From an uncultured Burkholderiaceae bacterium (lineage in GTDB: Bacteria; Pseudomonadota; Gammaproteobacteria; Burkholderiales; Burkholderiaceae_B): a DNA stretch of 36,863 nucleotides. Positions 1 through 6,878 of this stretch are shown here, piece after piece. Location of the stretch: the NCBI GenBank assembly GCA_937888805.1, contig CALBEY010000001.1, positions 1 to 36,863 of the forward strand. Direction: 5' to 3'. Positions within the stretch are counted from its first letter, which is position 1. Each line of letters starts with the position of its first letter. Made by a program: the position numbers and the translations under genes. The notes beneath the pieces were generated by a model, which worked only from the letters and a program-made list of their open reading frames with translations, had not been told where the DNA came from and searched no databases.

Positions 1-1
1 T

Positions 2-169
2 GAGGGTGCGTTAGCGGTTTTGCTGTCTGAGGCTGAGCACTACATTCAGTCACACAATGCGCAGCCAAGTTTGTTCACCGCTGCCGAGCTACAAAGCCAG
101 TTGCACATAGTCCATTTTCTGGCCAGGCGTTACTTCAGAATCCTGATTGGGCATGAGTCTACTCCTTGA
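2..169 (+). CDS. 3' end of an unrecognised protein (partial)
   Basis: An open frame enters from the left edge and runs 55 codons to a TGA at 167-169. The visible tail is helical-looking and mixed (for example FTAAELQSQLH and FLARRYFRIL) and ends in GHESTP. No family is recognised. It converges on the sulfatase gene on the other strand, and the last 11 bases overlap that gene's stop end. It may be the 3' end of the gene that neighboured the sulfatase cluster before or after insertion. It could also be a chance open frame, since only 168 bases are visible. Confidence 0.35.
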   Translation, partial: EGALAVLLSEAEHYIQSHNAQPSLFTAAELQSQLHIVHFLARRYFRILIGHESTP

Positions 170-1685
170 TGGTCGAGATGCGGGGCCAGCGGCTGCGCTG
201 CTTGAGGGTCAGCCCGCTTGTGCGCCGCACGAAGCGTTGCGTGTCGTCAACGTGGGCCTGGAAGTCCCAGGGCGGACGCATCTCGCTCGGGAGTTCCTTG
301 ATGAAGCGTCGTCGAGTCTGGCTTGCCAGCACCTCGCTCCGGATCTTCTCCGGATCCCACCATGAAAGCAGTTCGTTGCGCAGGCCTGTCGAGATATCTA
401 GTGCGCTGGAGGCGATGTTGTGCAGCTCGTTCGGGTCATCGATCATGTCGTAGAGCTGATCCGGATGGCCGTGAGTATAGATGAGCTTGTAGCGTCCGCG
501 CCGCAGCATGCAACAGGGCGTGGAGACCGCATCGGCCATGTACTCCACAAAGGCAGTCGCCTGATCCGGGTCTGAGGCGCCCTCCATCAGCGGTCGCAAA
601 GAGCGGCCGTCGATCGGGTCGATCCATGCCGTTGAGTCTCCGTCCGTGCAGAAGTCCATCAGCGTCGGAAGCAGGTCGACGAGGGAGGCGCAGTCGGGGA
701 TCCTGCGCATCGTCGACGACCCGGGCAGGCGGATAAGCAGCGGCACTTTGGTGGCCCAGTCGAAGAACACCCGCTTGAACCACATTCCACGTTCGCCCAT
801 CATTTCGCCGTGGTCAGTGGTGAAGACGACTATGGTGTTCTCGTCTAGGCCCGAGCGCTTCAGGGCGCGAAGCAAGTTGCCTACCTTGTCGTCGATGTAG
901 CTAATCATCGCATAGTAGGTGTGGCGGGCGCGGCGAATCTGCTCCTCGCTGGCGGACTTCTCGGCCAGGCCGTGCGAAAACTGGATCCAGCGGCTGAGGA
1001 TGTCGCGCTGCTCCATCGACATGTCGCCAACAATCGGGAGGTTGATCTCCTCAGGCTTGTAGCGGTCAAGGTACTCGGGGAGTATGTGGAAGGGCGGGTG
1101 CGGGTGGGTGAACGAGGCGCACAAGAAGAAGGGGTCGGTCGATTCGTCGCGAGCCAGGTCGTAGAGGCACTGGATCGACTTCGCCTCCACCTCCTCGTCA
1201 TAGTCGAGTTGCAGGCTACGGTAGCAGGGGCCGCTTTCGTCTATGGTTCCGAGGTTGTAGCCTGAGGGTGCGGGTTCGAACTCTTTCTTGCGCCAGTCGG
1301 CCGTCCATGCGAAGTCTGACGGGTAGATGTCCGTGGTCAGACGTTGCTGGAACCCGTGCAACTGGTCCGGGCCCGCGAAGTGCATTTTACCTGACAGTAT
1401 GGTTTTGTAGCCCAGACTGTTCAGGTAGTAGGGGAGCGTCGGCGTTGCTGCGGGGAACTCGCTGGCGTTGTCGAAGGCGCCGATGCGCGACGCGAACTGA
1501 CCCGCCATAAGCGACGAGCGCGCTGGCGAGCACAACGGGAAGTTGCAGTAGGCGTTGTCGAAGACAGCCGAATGGTTGGCTAGTTCCTGAAGGTAGGGGG
1601 CTTTGACCGCCACGTTGCCATGGAATGGCAGTGCTAGTGCCGACAACTGGTCGGCCATGATTATCAGAATGTTGGGACGTTTCAT
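159..1685 (-). CDS. betC: Choline-sulfatase-type sulfatase
   Basis: A 508-residue type I sulfatase. Metal-site residues D12-Q13 lie in the N-terminal strand (NILIIMADQ). The formylglycine site is C52-S-P-A-R56, matching C-x-P-x-R. The stretch SGKMHFAGPDQLHGF is typical of choline-sulfatases, and TTDHGEMMGERG carries later metal ligands. The C-terminal WDPEKIR...ASQTRRRF resembles the choline-sulfatase C-terminal domain. The family hydrolyses sulfate esters such as choline-O-sulfate in the cytoplasm, and no signal peptide is visible. The Cys needs a formylglycine-generating or anSME-type enzyme, not seen here. No betA, betB or betI is nearby, so the substrate and symbol are provisional. It is last in a minus-strand set with the NIPSNAP gene (gap 82 bp). 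The region looks GC-richer than the rest of the window. Confidence 0.82.
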   Translation of the reverse strand: MKRPNILIIMADQLSALALPFHGNVAVKAPYLQELANHSAVFDNAYCNFPLCSPARSSLMAGQFASRIGAFDNASEFPAATPTLPYYLNSLGYKTILSGKMHFAGPDQLHGFQQRLTTDIYPSDFAWTADWRKKEFEPAPSGYNLGTIDESGPCYRSLQLDYDEEVEAKSIQCLYDLARDESTDPFFLCASFTHPHPPFHILPEYLDRYKPEEINLPIVGDMSMEQRDILSRWIQFSHGLAEKSASEEQIRRARHTYYAMISYIDDKVGNLLRALKRSGLDENTIVVFTTDHGEMMGERGMWFKRVFFDWATKVPLLIRLPGSSTMRRIPDCASLVDLLPTLMDFCTDGDSTAWIDPIDGRSLRPLMEGASDPDQATAFVEYMADAVSTPCCMLRRGRYKLIYTHGHPDQLYDMIDDPNELHNIASSALDISTGLRNELLSWWDPEKIRSEVLASQTRRRFIKELPSEMRPPWDFQAHVDDTQRFVRRTSGLTLKQRSRWPRISTIKE

Positions 1686-1767
1686 GTGGGTAAGTTTCCT
1701 ATCAGCTTGTTGTCGCCTTTGGAGTTGGGTGTGGATACAGCAGGCTCACGGTGCCGTTTGAAGCCAG

Positions 1768-2469
1768 TCAGCGGATGCGACTGTAGTCTAGGGGTCGGAG
1801 CAGCAGGCTGTCCATGCGCTCTATCATGGAGGGCCAGACCTGCCGCGTGAGTTGGCGCAGCGCCTGATCGCTGTCCTGTGCCTCACGCCAGAGCTGCCAT
1901 GCCCCCATGTCCGGAAAGTAGCGCAACTCGATGCTGCGATGTGACCGGCCATTCGTTGTGCCAGGGCCGATCACGGTGTCGAAGAATGCTACGACACGCG
2001 ATCCCTCCCGCTCCAGCGCCGGCTGGATCTTCTCAAAATAGGTAGCATGGTGGTGGTCGGCACCATCGGGTCGCAGCCATATCGTGCGTTGCTCGAACAC
2101 GCCGCGCGGCTGGCCTTGGACCGCATCGAAGCTCGGCCACTGCTGCGGCAGGGCGGGCGAGCGGGGGTTCAGCCGGAGGATCGAGGTGTCACAGAAGTCG
2201 AACAGCGTGTACAGTTGCGAAAGCCGTCGGTCATCATGCTCGGCATCATCGCGCAGACGCTGCTGATGCTGTTCCCAAGTGGCTAGGCTGTCGAATTGAC
2301 GGATCTGGTAGACGCCCGATCCGGCCTCTGCGCCGATCCAAACTTCCCATGCGCCGACCAGCACGGAACCATGGGCTTCGATCACTTTCATCGAATCGCC
2401 CTGGAAGACCTCGTTGCGTTTGCTAAGGCGGCCCCCGCGGGAGATGACTAGGCGGTGTTGGTAAATCAT
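1768..2469 (-). CDS. NIPSNAP-family protein
   Basis: A 233-residue protein starting MIYQHRLVIS. The N-terminal half (about 1-100) has the NIPSNAP ferredoxin-like pattern: a starting strand, then GSVLVGAWEVWIG, then VYQIRQFDSLATWEQHQ. The C-terminal half repeats a similar layout (FEQRTIWLRP ... IELRYFPDMGAWQLWREA), so it is probably a tandem NIPSNAP fold. Function in bacteria is poorly known; such genes often sit in catabolic clusters. A longer frame upstream is open, but the ATG at 2469 is preferred because it overlaps the stop of the dehydrogenase gene as ATGA, a sign of translational coupling. Confidence 0.7.
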   Translation of the reverse strand: MIYQHRLVISRGGRLSKRNEVFQGDSMKVIEAHGSVLVGAWEVWIGAEAGSGVYQIRQFDSLATWEQHQQRLRDDAEHDDRRLSQLYTLFDFCDTSILRLNPRSPALPQQWPSFDAVQGQPRGVFEQRTIWLRPDGADHHHATYFEKIQPALEREGSRVVAFFDTVIGPGTTNGRSHRSIELRYFPDMGAWQLWREAQDSDQALRQLTRQVWPSMIERMDSLLLRPLDYSRIR

Positions 2470-3356
2470 GCGTTTGCTCCGAGTGGAACGTGAAGGGGTG
2501 AGCCGGCTGGGTGGTCGAAAGCTACCGTGTGGGCCAGTGGTTCCCAACGGTCCAGTTCGGCGATGGTTTCCGCGATCCGGCTGCGCACGCGGGTGACCGC
2601 ATCTCCACCGAGCGGCAGCCGCAGTGGCAGGCGGCGCAGGCGTGAGAGGCGGAACAGGACCTGGGCGAGTCGCACCGGGTCGTTGGGTTGCTGCCCGTCG
2701 CGTTCTTCCATGCGCCGGCGTGTGATGTCGATCGGTGTTCCGGCATAGGCCGCGATATCACTGGCCGTGCGGCGCATTGAAGCGCCGGCGAACAGGGTGC
2801 GAAACGAGCCTGGCTCGAGTACCATCACCTCGATGCCGAGGCTGGCGACCTCCTGCTTTAGGGCATCCGAATAGCCCTCGACCGCGAATTTACTGGCCGC
2901 ATAAAAGGCGAAGCCGGCTGACGCCGCAAAACCGCCCAGAGACGAGGTGTTGAAAATGTGCCCGGCACCGCGTGCCCGCATGTAGGGAAGCGCGGCCCTG
3001 GTGACCTCGACCAGACCGAAGAAATTGACATCGAACAGCGGGCGGTATTCCTGGGGCGAGGTTTCCTCCGCGGCGCCTAGCAGGCCATATCCGGCGTTAT
3101 TCAGCAATACATCGATGCCGCCCGAGGCCTTTTCGGCGTGCGCCACGACTCCGGAGATGCCTTCCTGGTCGGTGACATCTAACTGGTAGGCGAAGGTGCG
3201 GTCTGGATAGGATGCGACGAGAGGCTGAACGCTGGCCACGTCGCGTGCCGTCAGGACTACGGCGTCGCCGCGTGACAGCACTTCCTTGGAGACTGCATAC
3301 CCCATGCCAGAGTCGCAGCCGGTGATAAACCAGGTCTTTTTGTTGTGCATTGCCAT
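2466..3356 (-). CDS. Short-chain dehydrogenase/reductase (SDR)
   Basis: A classical SDR. From the second Met (MHNKK) it has the dinucleotide motif TGCDSGMG, the NNAGYG motif, a catalytic Ser in the FNTSSLGG strand, and the catalytic pair in FYAASKFAVEGY (Y-x-x-x-K). After the Rossmann core comes a substrate-side tail (EPGSFRTLF and on). It probably oxidises an alcohol or reduces a ketone with NAD(P)(H); the substrate cannot be told. Starts at 3356 and 3350 are both possible, and neither has a strong Shine-Dalgarno. The stop of the truncated aldehyde dehydrogenase upstream lies 1 base before the 3356 ATG, so re-initiation from it is possible. The 3' end overlaps the NIPSNAP gene by 4 bases. 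Confidence 0.85.
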   Translation of the reverse strand: MAMHNKKTWFITGCDSGMGYAVSKEVLSRGDAVVLTARDVASVQPLVASYPDRTFAYQLDVTDQEGISGVVAHAEKASGGIDVLLNNAGYGLLGAAEETSPQEYRPLFDVNFFGLVEVTRAALPYMRARGAGHIFNTSSLGGFAASAGFAFYAASKFAVEGYSDALKQEVASLGIEVMVLEPGSFRTLFAGASMRRTASDIAAYAGTPIDITRRRMEERDGQQPNDPVRLAQVLFRLSRLRRLPLRLPLGGDAVTRVRSRIAETIAELDRWEPLAHTVAFDHPAGSPLHVPLGANA

Positions 3357-3357
3357 C

Positions 3358-3669
3358 CTAGATTTGGAGGAAGGTGATTGTCTTGGCGTCGGCATAGCTC
3401 CTGACGCCTTTGCTTACGCCATCGCGCAACAACTGGCATGCCTGAAGTATCAGATCGCTGCGTTTCGCGGTACTGGTGTTACGCCAGATGGCGTGCCCCG
3501 TCCGCGCTGCCGCCAATGCCGTCGCAATCGTGGCCGCATTGGCTTCAGGCGCGCGACCCAGAACGGATTCGACGAAGGGATCAACGACGTCGAAAAAGTT
3601 GACGCAGGGATCGTCCTTCGTCCATTCGCCGCCGATGAAAAATTTGATGGTGGGGTTTAAAATGATCAT
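3358..3669 (-). pseudogene. Truncated aldehyde dehydrogenase (N-terminal fragment)
   Basis: A 103-codon frame. Residues about 8-88 match the start of the aldehyde dehydrogenase family: FFIGGEW, the VVDPFVESVLGRAPEA segment, ALAAARTGHAIWRNTS and AKRSDLILQACQLLRDGV. A whole enzyme has about 480-500 residues including the catalytic Cys and Glu, all missing here. From about residue 90 the sequence (RSYADAKTITFLQI) is unrelated to the family and reads through the leader of the SDR gene, so a deletion junction lies near 3,390-3,420. The fragment cannot be an enzyme. It may still carry the promoter of the downstream genes. Confidence 0.75.
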
Positions 3670-3696
3670 GCGCGGCCGATGAAAAATTTGAAGGTG
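3631..3696. repeat. Two short direct repeats at the aldehyde dehydrogenase start
   Basis: GCCGATGAAAAATTTGA occurs at 3631-3647 and again at 3675-3691. With the next five bases 21 of 22 positions match, 44 bp apart. On the minus strand both copies encode KFFIG, the first residues of the aldehyde dehydrogenase fold. This looks like a partial duplication of the gene start or a scar between two related sequences. Confidence 0.7.
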
Positions 3697-3804
3697 TAGA
3701 TGATGGTAACCGATGAAGTGTGCAATGGAGTTAACAATGCATACCGACTGCTAATCGATAAATCAGTTTAGTGGGAAACTTTTATTAAGTAAATAGTCAG
3801 CCTA

Positions 3805-3863
3805 TTTCAATATGACATGCGTCTGAAGAGCGTCTCGTGTTTCTAATATGAGATGCGCCTGAA
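3805..3863. repeat. Imperfect direct repeat near the left end of the first IS
   Basis: A 23-24-base unit of the form TTTC(T)AATATGASATGCGYCTGAA occurs at 3805-3827 and 3840-3863, just ahead of the orfA remnant. It may belong to the terminal region of the IS3-family element, or be an older repeat at the insertion site. No inverted partner was found at the right end. The gene-free stretch 3670-3908 shows nothing else beyond AT-rich DNA. Confidence 0.45.
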
Positions 3864-3908
3864 CCGGCGCGCCGAGTGTCACCGAGCACCGACTCTGAGG
3901 TGGTGCCT

Positions 3909-4120
3909 ATGGCCAAGCGAAAGCGCTTTACCAATGCGCAAAAGATCAGCATCGTCATTGCAGCCAACGCTTGCTCCAGGCCTGGCGAAATCGGTGCGCT
4001 GATGCGCCGTCACGGCGAGTACTCGTCTTCGTTGTCTACGTGGCGACGCCAGTATGCGGCATGAGAGTTAGATGCAGCCACAGCTAAAAAGCGCGGTCCT
4101 CAACCTAACCCTGCTGAGAC
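3909..4120 (+). pseudogene. IS3-family orfA remnant (helix-turn-helix part)
   Basis: From ATG 3909 the frame reads MAKRKRFTNAQKISIV, then ACSRPGEIGALMRRHG and STWRRQYAA, the DNA-binding start of an IS3-family OrfA. A TGA at 4062-4064 interrupts it, and the same frame continues afterwards with ELDAATAKKRGPQPNPAE, which still fits the family (the KRGP stretch). A Gly or Arg codon mutated to TGA is likely. After about 4120 the rest of OrfA and the start of OrfB are missing. Confidence 0.75.
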
Positions 4121-4126
4121 GCCACC

Positions 4127-4286
4127 TTGCTCGATGAGGGCACGTACCTTGCTTCAGTTCGCACCATGTATCGTGTGCTTACCGCAAAGCTCAGCAGCGC
4201 TGAGCGTCGCAACCAACGCAACCGTCCCGTTTATGCCAAACCTGAGCTACTGGCGCTTGAGCCTAACCAGGTCTGGTCCTGGGACA
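4127..4286 (+). pseudogene. IS3-family orfB, 5' fragment before the intron
   Basis: The frame reads LLDEGTYLASVRTMYRVL, then RRNQRNRP, YAKPELLALEPNQVWSWD. This is the stretch just ahead of the DDE integrase core of an IS3 OrfB, and WSWD holds the first catalytic Asp. The frame stops at the group II intron. On the far side (6183 on) it resumes as (I/L)TKLEDPFKW, so the two pieces join in frame if the intron is removed. The N-terminal part of OrfB is missing through deletion. Confidence 0.8.
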
Positions 4287-4777
4287 GTGTGCCGTAGAAG
4301 TGAAGTTAAAGGAGATCCTAATGGATCAAATTTGCGGAGATATAAGCTCGGAGAGAGATGGTGGTAGGTCCACCGGAGTCTGCCGTCGGAGGCCGGCTTC
4401 AAACCACCTCAAGCTGCTGATGTTAAGAGCATCGGTGGTGAGCACTGTGGAAACGACGGGGCAACGACCCCATCAGGTAAGGTATTGAGAGGCGAGTAAA
4501 CCCGAACCCATGTTGACGCGTCGAGAACCAGACATGACATCAAAACCGGGGGCGTGTCCCATCCCCGGGACAAGTCCGCAAGCGTATTCCGAATGCTGTG
4601 CGGGCGGTGTCCGGTGTAAAGTGGGCGCGACTCGATACCAGTCTCTTTCCGGGAACTACGGGAACCAGTCATCACGATGCTAAGAGAGAAGATTCAAGTA
4701 GCTACAACTACGAGATCGAGAGTATCGATGCGTGATACTGGGGCGGAGCTGTTCGTAGTAGCGTTGAGGCGCTTGTA
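4287..4777 (+). ncRNA. 5' ribozyme part of the group II intron (domains I to IV start)
   Basis: About 490 bases between the intron start and the maturase ORF hold no gene. Many short complementary stretches are visible, for example CCACCGG near 4372 and GGGGCAACGACCCC around 4458-4471, as expected for domain I-III helices. The fold was not computed, and the exon-binding sites were not assigned. Confidence 0.6.
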
Positions 4778-6106
4778 ATGAGCGCGGAGCGAAGGGACAG
4801 CGTCAAGCAGCCAGCGGGTGCAGCCTCCTCCCGGGCAGTGCCCGGGAGGAGGCTGCACCCGCTGGCAAAACCATTTATCATTTCCAAGCATAGAGTGGTC
4901 GAAGCGTTTCGGCTCGTCAAAGCCAATGCAGGTTCTGCTGGCGTTGACAAGCAATCGATCGCAGCGTTCGAGGAGAATCTCAAAGACAACTTGTACAAGC
5001 TCTGGAACCGGATGTCATCGGGCAGTTACATGCCACCACCCGTTAGGGTGGTGCCGATCCCGAAGAAAACCGGTGGAGAGCGAGTGCTGGGGGTTCCGAC
5101 GGTCAGCGACCGGATAGCCCAAATGGTGGTCAAACTTGAATTTGAACCAACCGTTGAACCGCACTTCCTGCCGGACTCCTGTAGATACAGACCTAGAAAG
5201 TCAGCTCTGGACGCCATTGGGGTGACGCGCAAGCGGTGTTGGGATAATGATTGGGTCATCGAATTTGACATCAAAGGCTTGTTCGACAACATACCTCATG
5301 ATCTGCTCTTGAAGGCGGTGGATAAACACACCGACTCTGCGTGGATCAGGCTGTATGTCAAGCGCTGGTTGACGGCACCGATGCAGATGCCCGATGGTGC
5401 ACTAATACCTCGGGATAAAGGAACGCCGCAGGGAGGCGTGATCAGTCCAATTCTGGCTAACTTGTTTCTGCCCTACGTGTTCGATAGGTAGCTAACAAAC
5501 CACTATCCGAACGTTGTGTGGTGCCGGTACGCCGATGATGGGCTGCTTCACTGCAAGAGCGAGGCGCAGGCTGTCGCGCTGTTGCAGGCAATTCGGCAGC
5601 GTTTCGAGCAATGTGGCTTAGAGCTGCACCCAGTGAAAACCAAGATTGTCTATTGCAAGGATGGTCGCCGCGCCAAGCGTTATCCCAACACGTCATTCGA
5701 GTTTCTTGGGTACTTTTTCCGTCGTATAGGATGCTGGATCGAGAAGGAACAGACAATGATTCTGGGATTCACGCCGGCGGTTAGCCCATCTTCTCTGAAG
5801 GCGATGCGAGCCAAGATCCGAAAGTCAAGGATGCGCGAACGTACGGATTTATCGTTAGCTGAACTTGCTGGCTGGCTAAACCCGATCATGCGGGGTTGGC
5901 TTGCGTACTACGGCAAGTACACTCGGTCCGCGACGTATGCGATCGTGCGTTACGTGAACAAGTCTTTGGTTCGGTGGGTTACGCGAAAGTTCAAATCGCT
6001 AAAGCGCAGTAAGATCGATGCCACAGCGTTCCTTGAACTGTGTATGAAGCGTAACCCAGGATTGTTTGTTCACTGGCGCGAGGGAATGAAAGGTGCGTTT
6101 GCTTGA
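4778..6106 (+). pseudogene. Group II intron reverse transcriptase/maturase, amber-interrupted
   Basis: Start ATG 4778 has GAGG eight bases upstream. Downstream come KPFIISKHRVVEAF, NAGSAGVD, the RT block VIEFDIKGLFDNIPHD (first catalytic Asp), and KGTPQGGVISPILANLFL. A TAG at 5489-5491 follows VFDR. The same frame then continues LTNHYPNVVW, the YADD catalytic motif, LHPVKTKIVYC, and the maturase X domain (NPIMRGWLAYYGKY, then VRWVTRKFKSL), ending at 6106. Relatives usually have FD-x-W here, so TGG to TAG is the likely change. Without suppression the protein ends before YADD and cannot be an active enzyme. Total length (about 442 codons) is normal for intron proteins lacking an endonuclease domain. 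Confidence 0.88.
4810..4866. repeat. Perfect 28-bp inverted repeat with one-base loop
   Basis: The left arm 4810-4837 and right arm 4839-4866 are exact reverse complements around G4838. The repeat lies inside the coding start of the maturase (codons 11-30). The right arm contains AGGAGG at 4847-4852, fully paired with CCTCCT in the left arm. The protein segment it encodes (SSRAVPGRR and around) does not resemble the family, whose recognised homology begins right after the repeat at KPFIISK. It may be an inserted palindrome or an unusual domain IV hairpin controlling translation. Confidence 0.9.
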
Positions 6107-6109
6107 CGG

Positions 6110-6143
6110 GAGCGGTATGAGCGGAGACATTCACGTACCGTTA
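6110..6143 (+). ncRNA. Group II intron domain V
   Basis: This 34-base segment fits the canonical length of domain V. It has the AGC triad at 6111-6113. AGCGGTA (6111-6117) pairs with TACCGTT (6136-6142), a bulge follows in CACGTACC, and an upper helix is capped by a GAGA loop. This is the catalytic core of the ribozyme. It is intact by eye, so the RNA might still splice if maturase is supplied from elsewhere. Domain VI should follow at about 6144-6182. Confidence 0.8.
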
Positions 6144-6182
6144 TGCGAGAGGTTGCGGGTGCGACTCCCGTGGTCTACTCAC

Positions 6183-6791
6183 CTTACCAAACTCGAAGAT
6201 CCATTCAAATGGACTTGCTTTCACCTTTACGTCATCTTGGACATCTTTAACCGGTACGTCGTAGGCTGGATGATTGCACCTCGCGAGAGCGCTGAGCTAG
6301 CGAAGCAACTCATTGCTGAAACCGTGTCACGGTATGACGTGTTGCCGGGTATGCTCACACTGCACGCAGACCGTGGCACATCTATGCGGTCCAAACCAGT
6401 CGCCAGTTTATTGGTCGACCTTGAGGTGGCCAAAAGCCACAGTCGTCCCTACACCTCTGACGACAACCCTTTCTCGGAGTCGCAATTAAAGACCATGAAA
6501 TACCGTCCTGACTTTCCGGAACGCTTTGGTAGCCTTGAGGATGCTAGAAGCCACCGCCAAGCCTTCTTTGCTTGGTACAACAATCAGCACCGTCATTCAG
6601 GCATCGGTTACATGACCCCTCACAGCGTGCACTATGGCCAAGCGCGAACTTTGCTCGCCACTAGACAAGCGACACTAGATGCTGCTTTTAACGCAATGCC
6701 CAATCGATTTAAAGGCGTCCGACCTTGCCAGAAACCCCTGCCGAGCGCGGTATGGATCAACCCCCCAACCGAAAAAAAGGAACAAACCTGA
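6183..6791 (+). pseudogene. IS3-family orfB, 3' fragment after the intron
   Basis: The frame reads TKLEDPFKWTCFHLYVILDIF, where the DIF carries a core Asp region, then NRYVVGWMIAPRESAELAK, LTLHADRGTSMRSK (second catalytic Asp), SHSRPYTSDDNPFSESQLK (catalytic Glu in FSES), and the HSGIGYMTPHSVHYGQA tail. This is the DDE core of an IS3-family transposase. The frame is intact here and ends with TGA 6789-6791. The open frame visible from 6093 starts inside the intron, and that upstream part is not coding for transposase. The protein lacks its N-terminus in the present genome. Confidence 0.85.
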
Positions 6792-6825
6792 CAATAACCA
6801 AATACACACTGAGTTTATGAAGCCA

Positions 6826-6850
6826 GGTGTAGCAAAGTCATTGACACGTT
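6826..6850 (+). repeat. Likely right terminal repeat of the first IS
   Basis: GGTGTAGCAAAGTCATTGAC and the following ACGTT lie 34 bp after the orfB stop. The same 25 bases occur inverted at 7952-7976 with one difference. It contains ...TTGACA, compatible with the TG...CA ends of IS3-family elements. Its outer side faces the TctC gene. Confidence 0.65.
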
Positions 6851-6878
6851 GCGCCCTAAGTAAAAAAAGATTTAAGTA

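Larger units (their letters stand above)
4287..6182 (+). mobile_element. Group II intron inserted in orfB
   Basis: The left boundary is GTGTG at 4287, fitting the GUGYG consensus, directly after the WSWD codons. The right boundary is near 6182, ending in AC after a domain VI-like stretch, directly before the codons for TKL. Removing about 4286/7-6182/3 restores an open orfB frame; the exact base is uncertain by one or two. The intron contains a reverse-transcriptase-type ORF (4778-6106) and a convincing domain V (6110-6143). Orientation is the same as orfB, so splicing could have kept the transposase mRNA intact. The host IS is already deleted internally. Confidence 0.85.
3909..6850 (+). mobile_element. 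Decayed IS3-family element carrying a group II intron
   Basis: This contains remnants of orfA (3909-4120), orfB in two pieces (4127-4286 and 6183-6791), a group II intron between them, and a likely right terminal repeat at 6826-6850. The stretch between the orfA and orfB remnants is only a few bases, although the normal element has several hundred there, so an internal deletion has occurred. The left terminal repeat was not found, so the left boundary is the orfA start and is uncertain. The element cannot move by itself. Confidence 0.75.

Noticed and set aside
436..783. 115-codon minus-strand frame inside the sulfatase gene
   Set aside because: It is an out-of-frame reading of GC-rich coding DNA with low-complexity Arg/Ala/Pro content; the sulfatase frame carries all recognisable motifs.
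6093..6182. Start of a complete transposase gene at 6093
   Set aside because: The first 30 codons come from intron domains V and VI. Transposase similarity begins only at about 6183.
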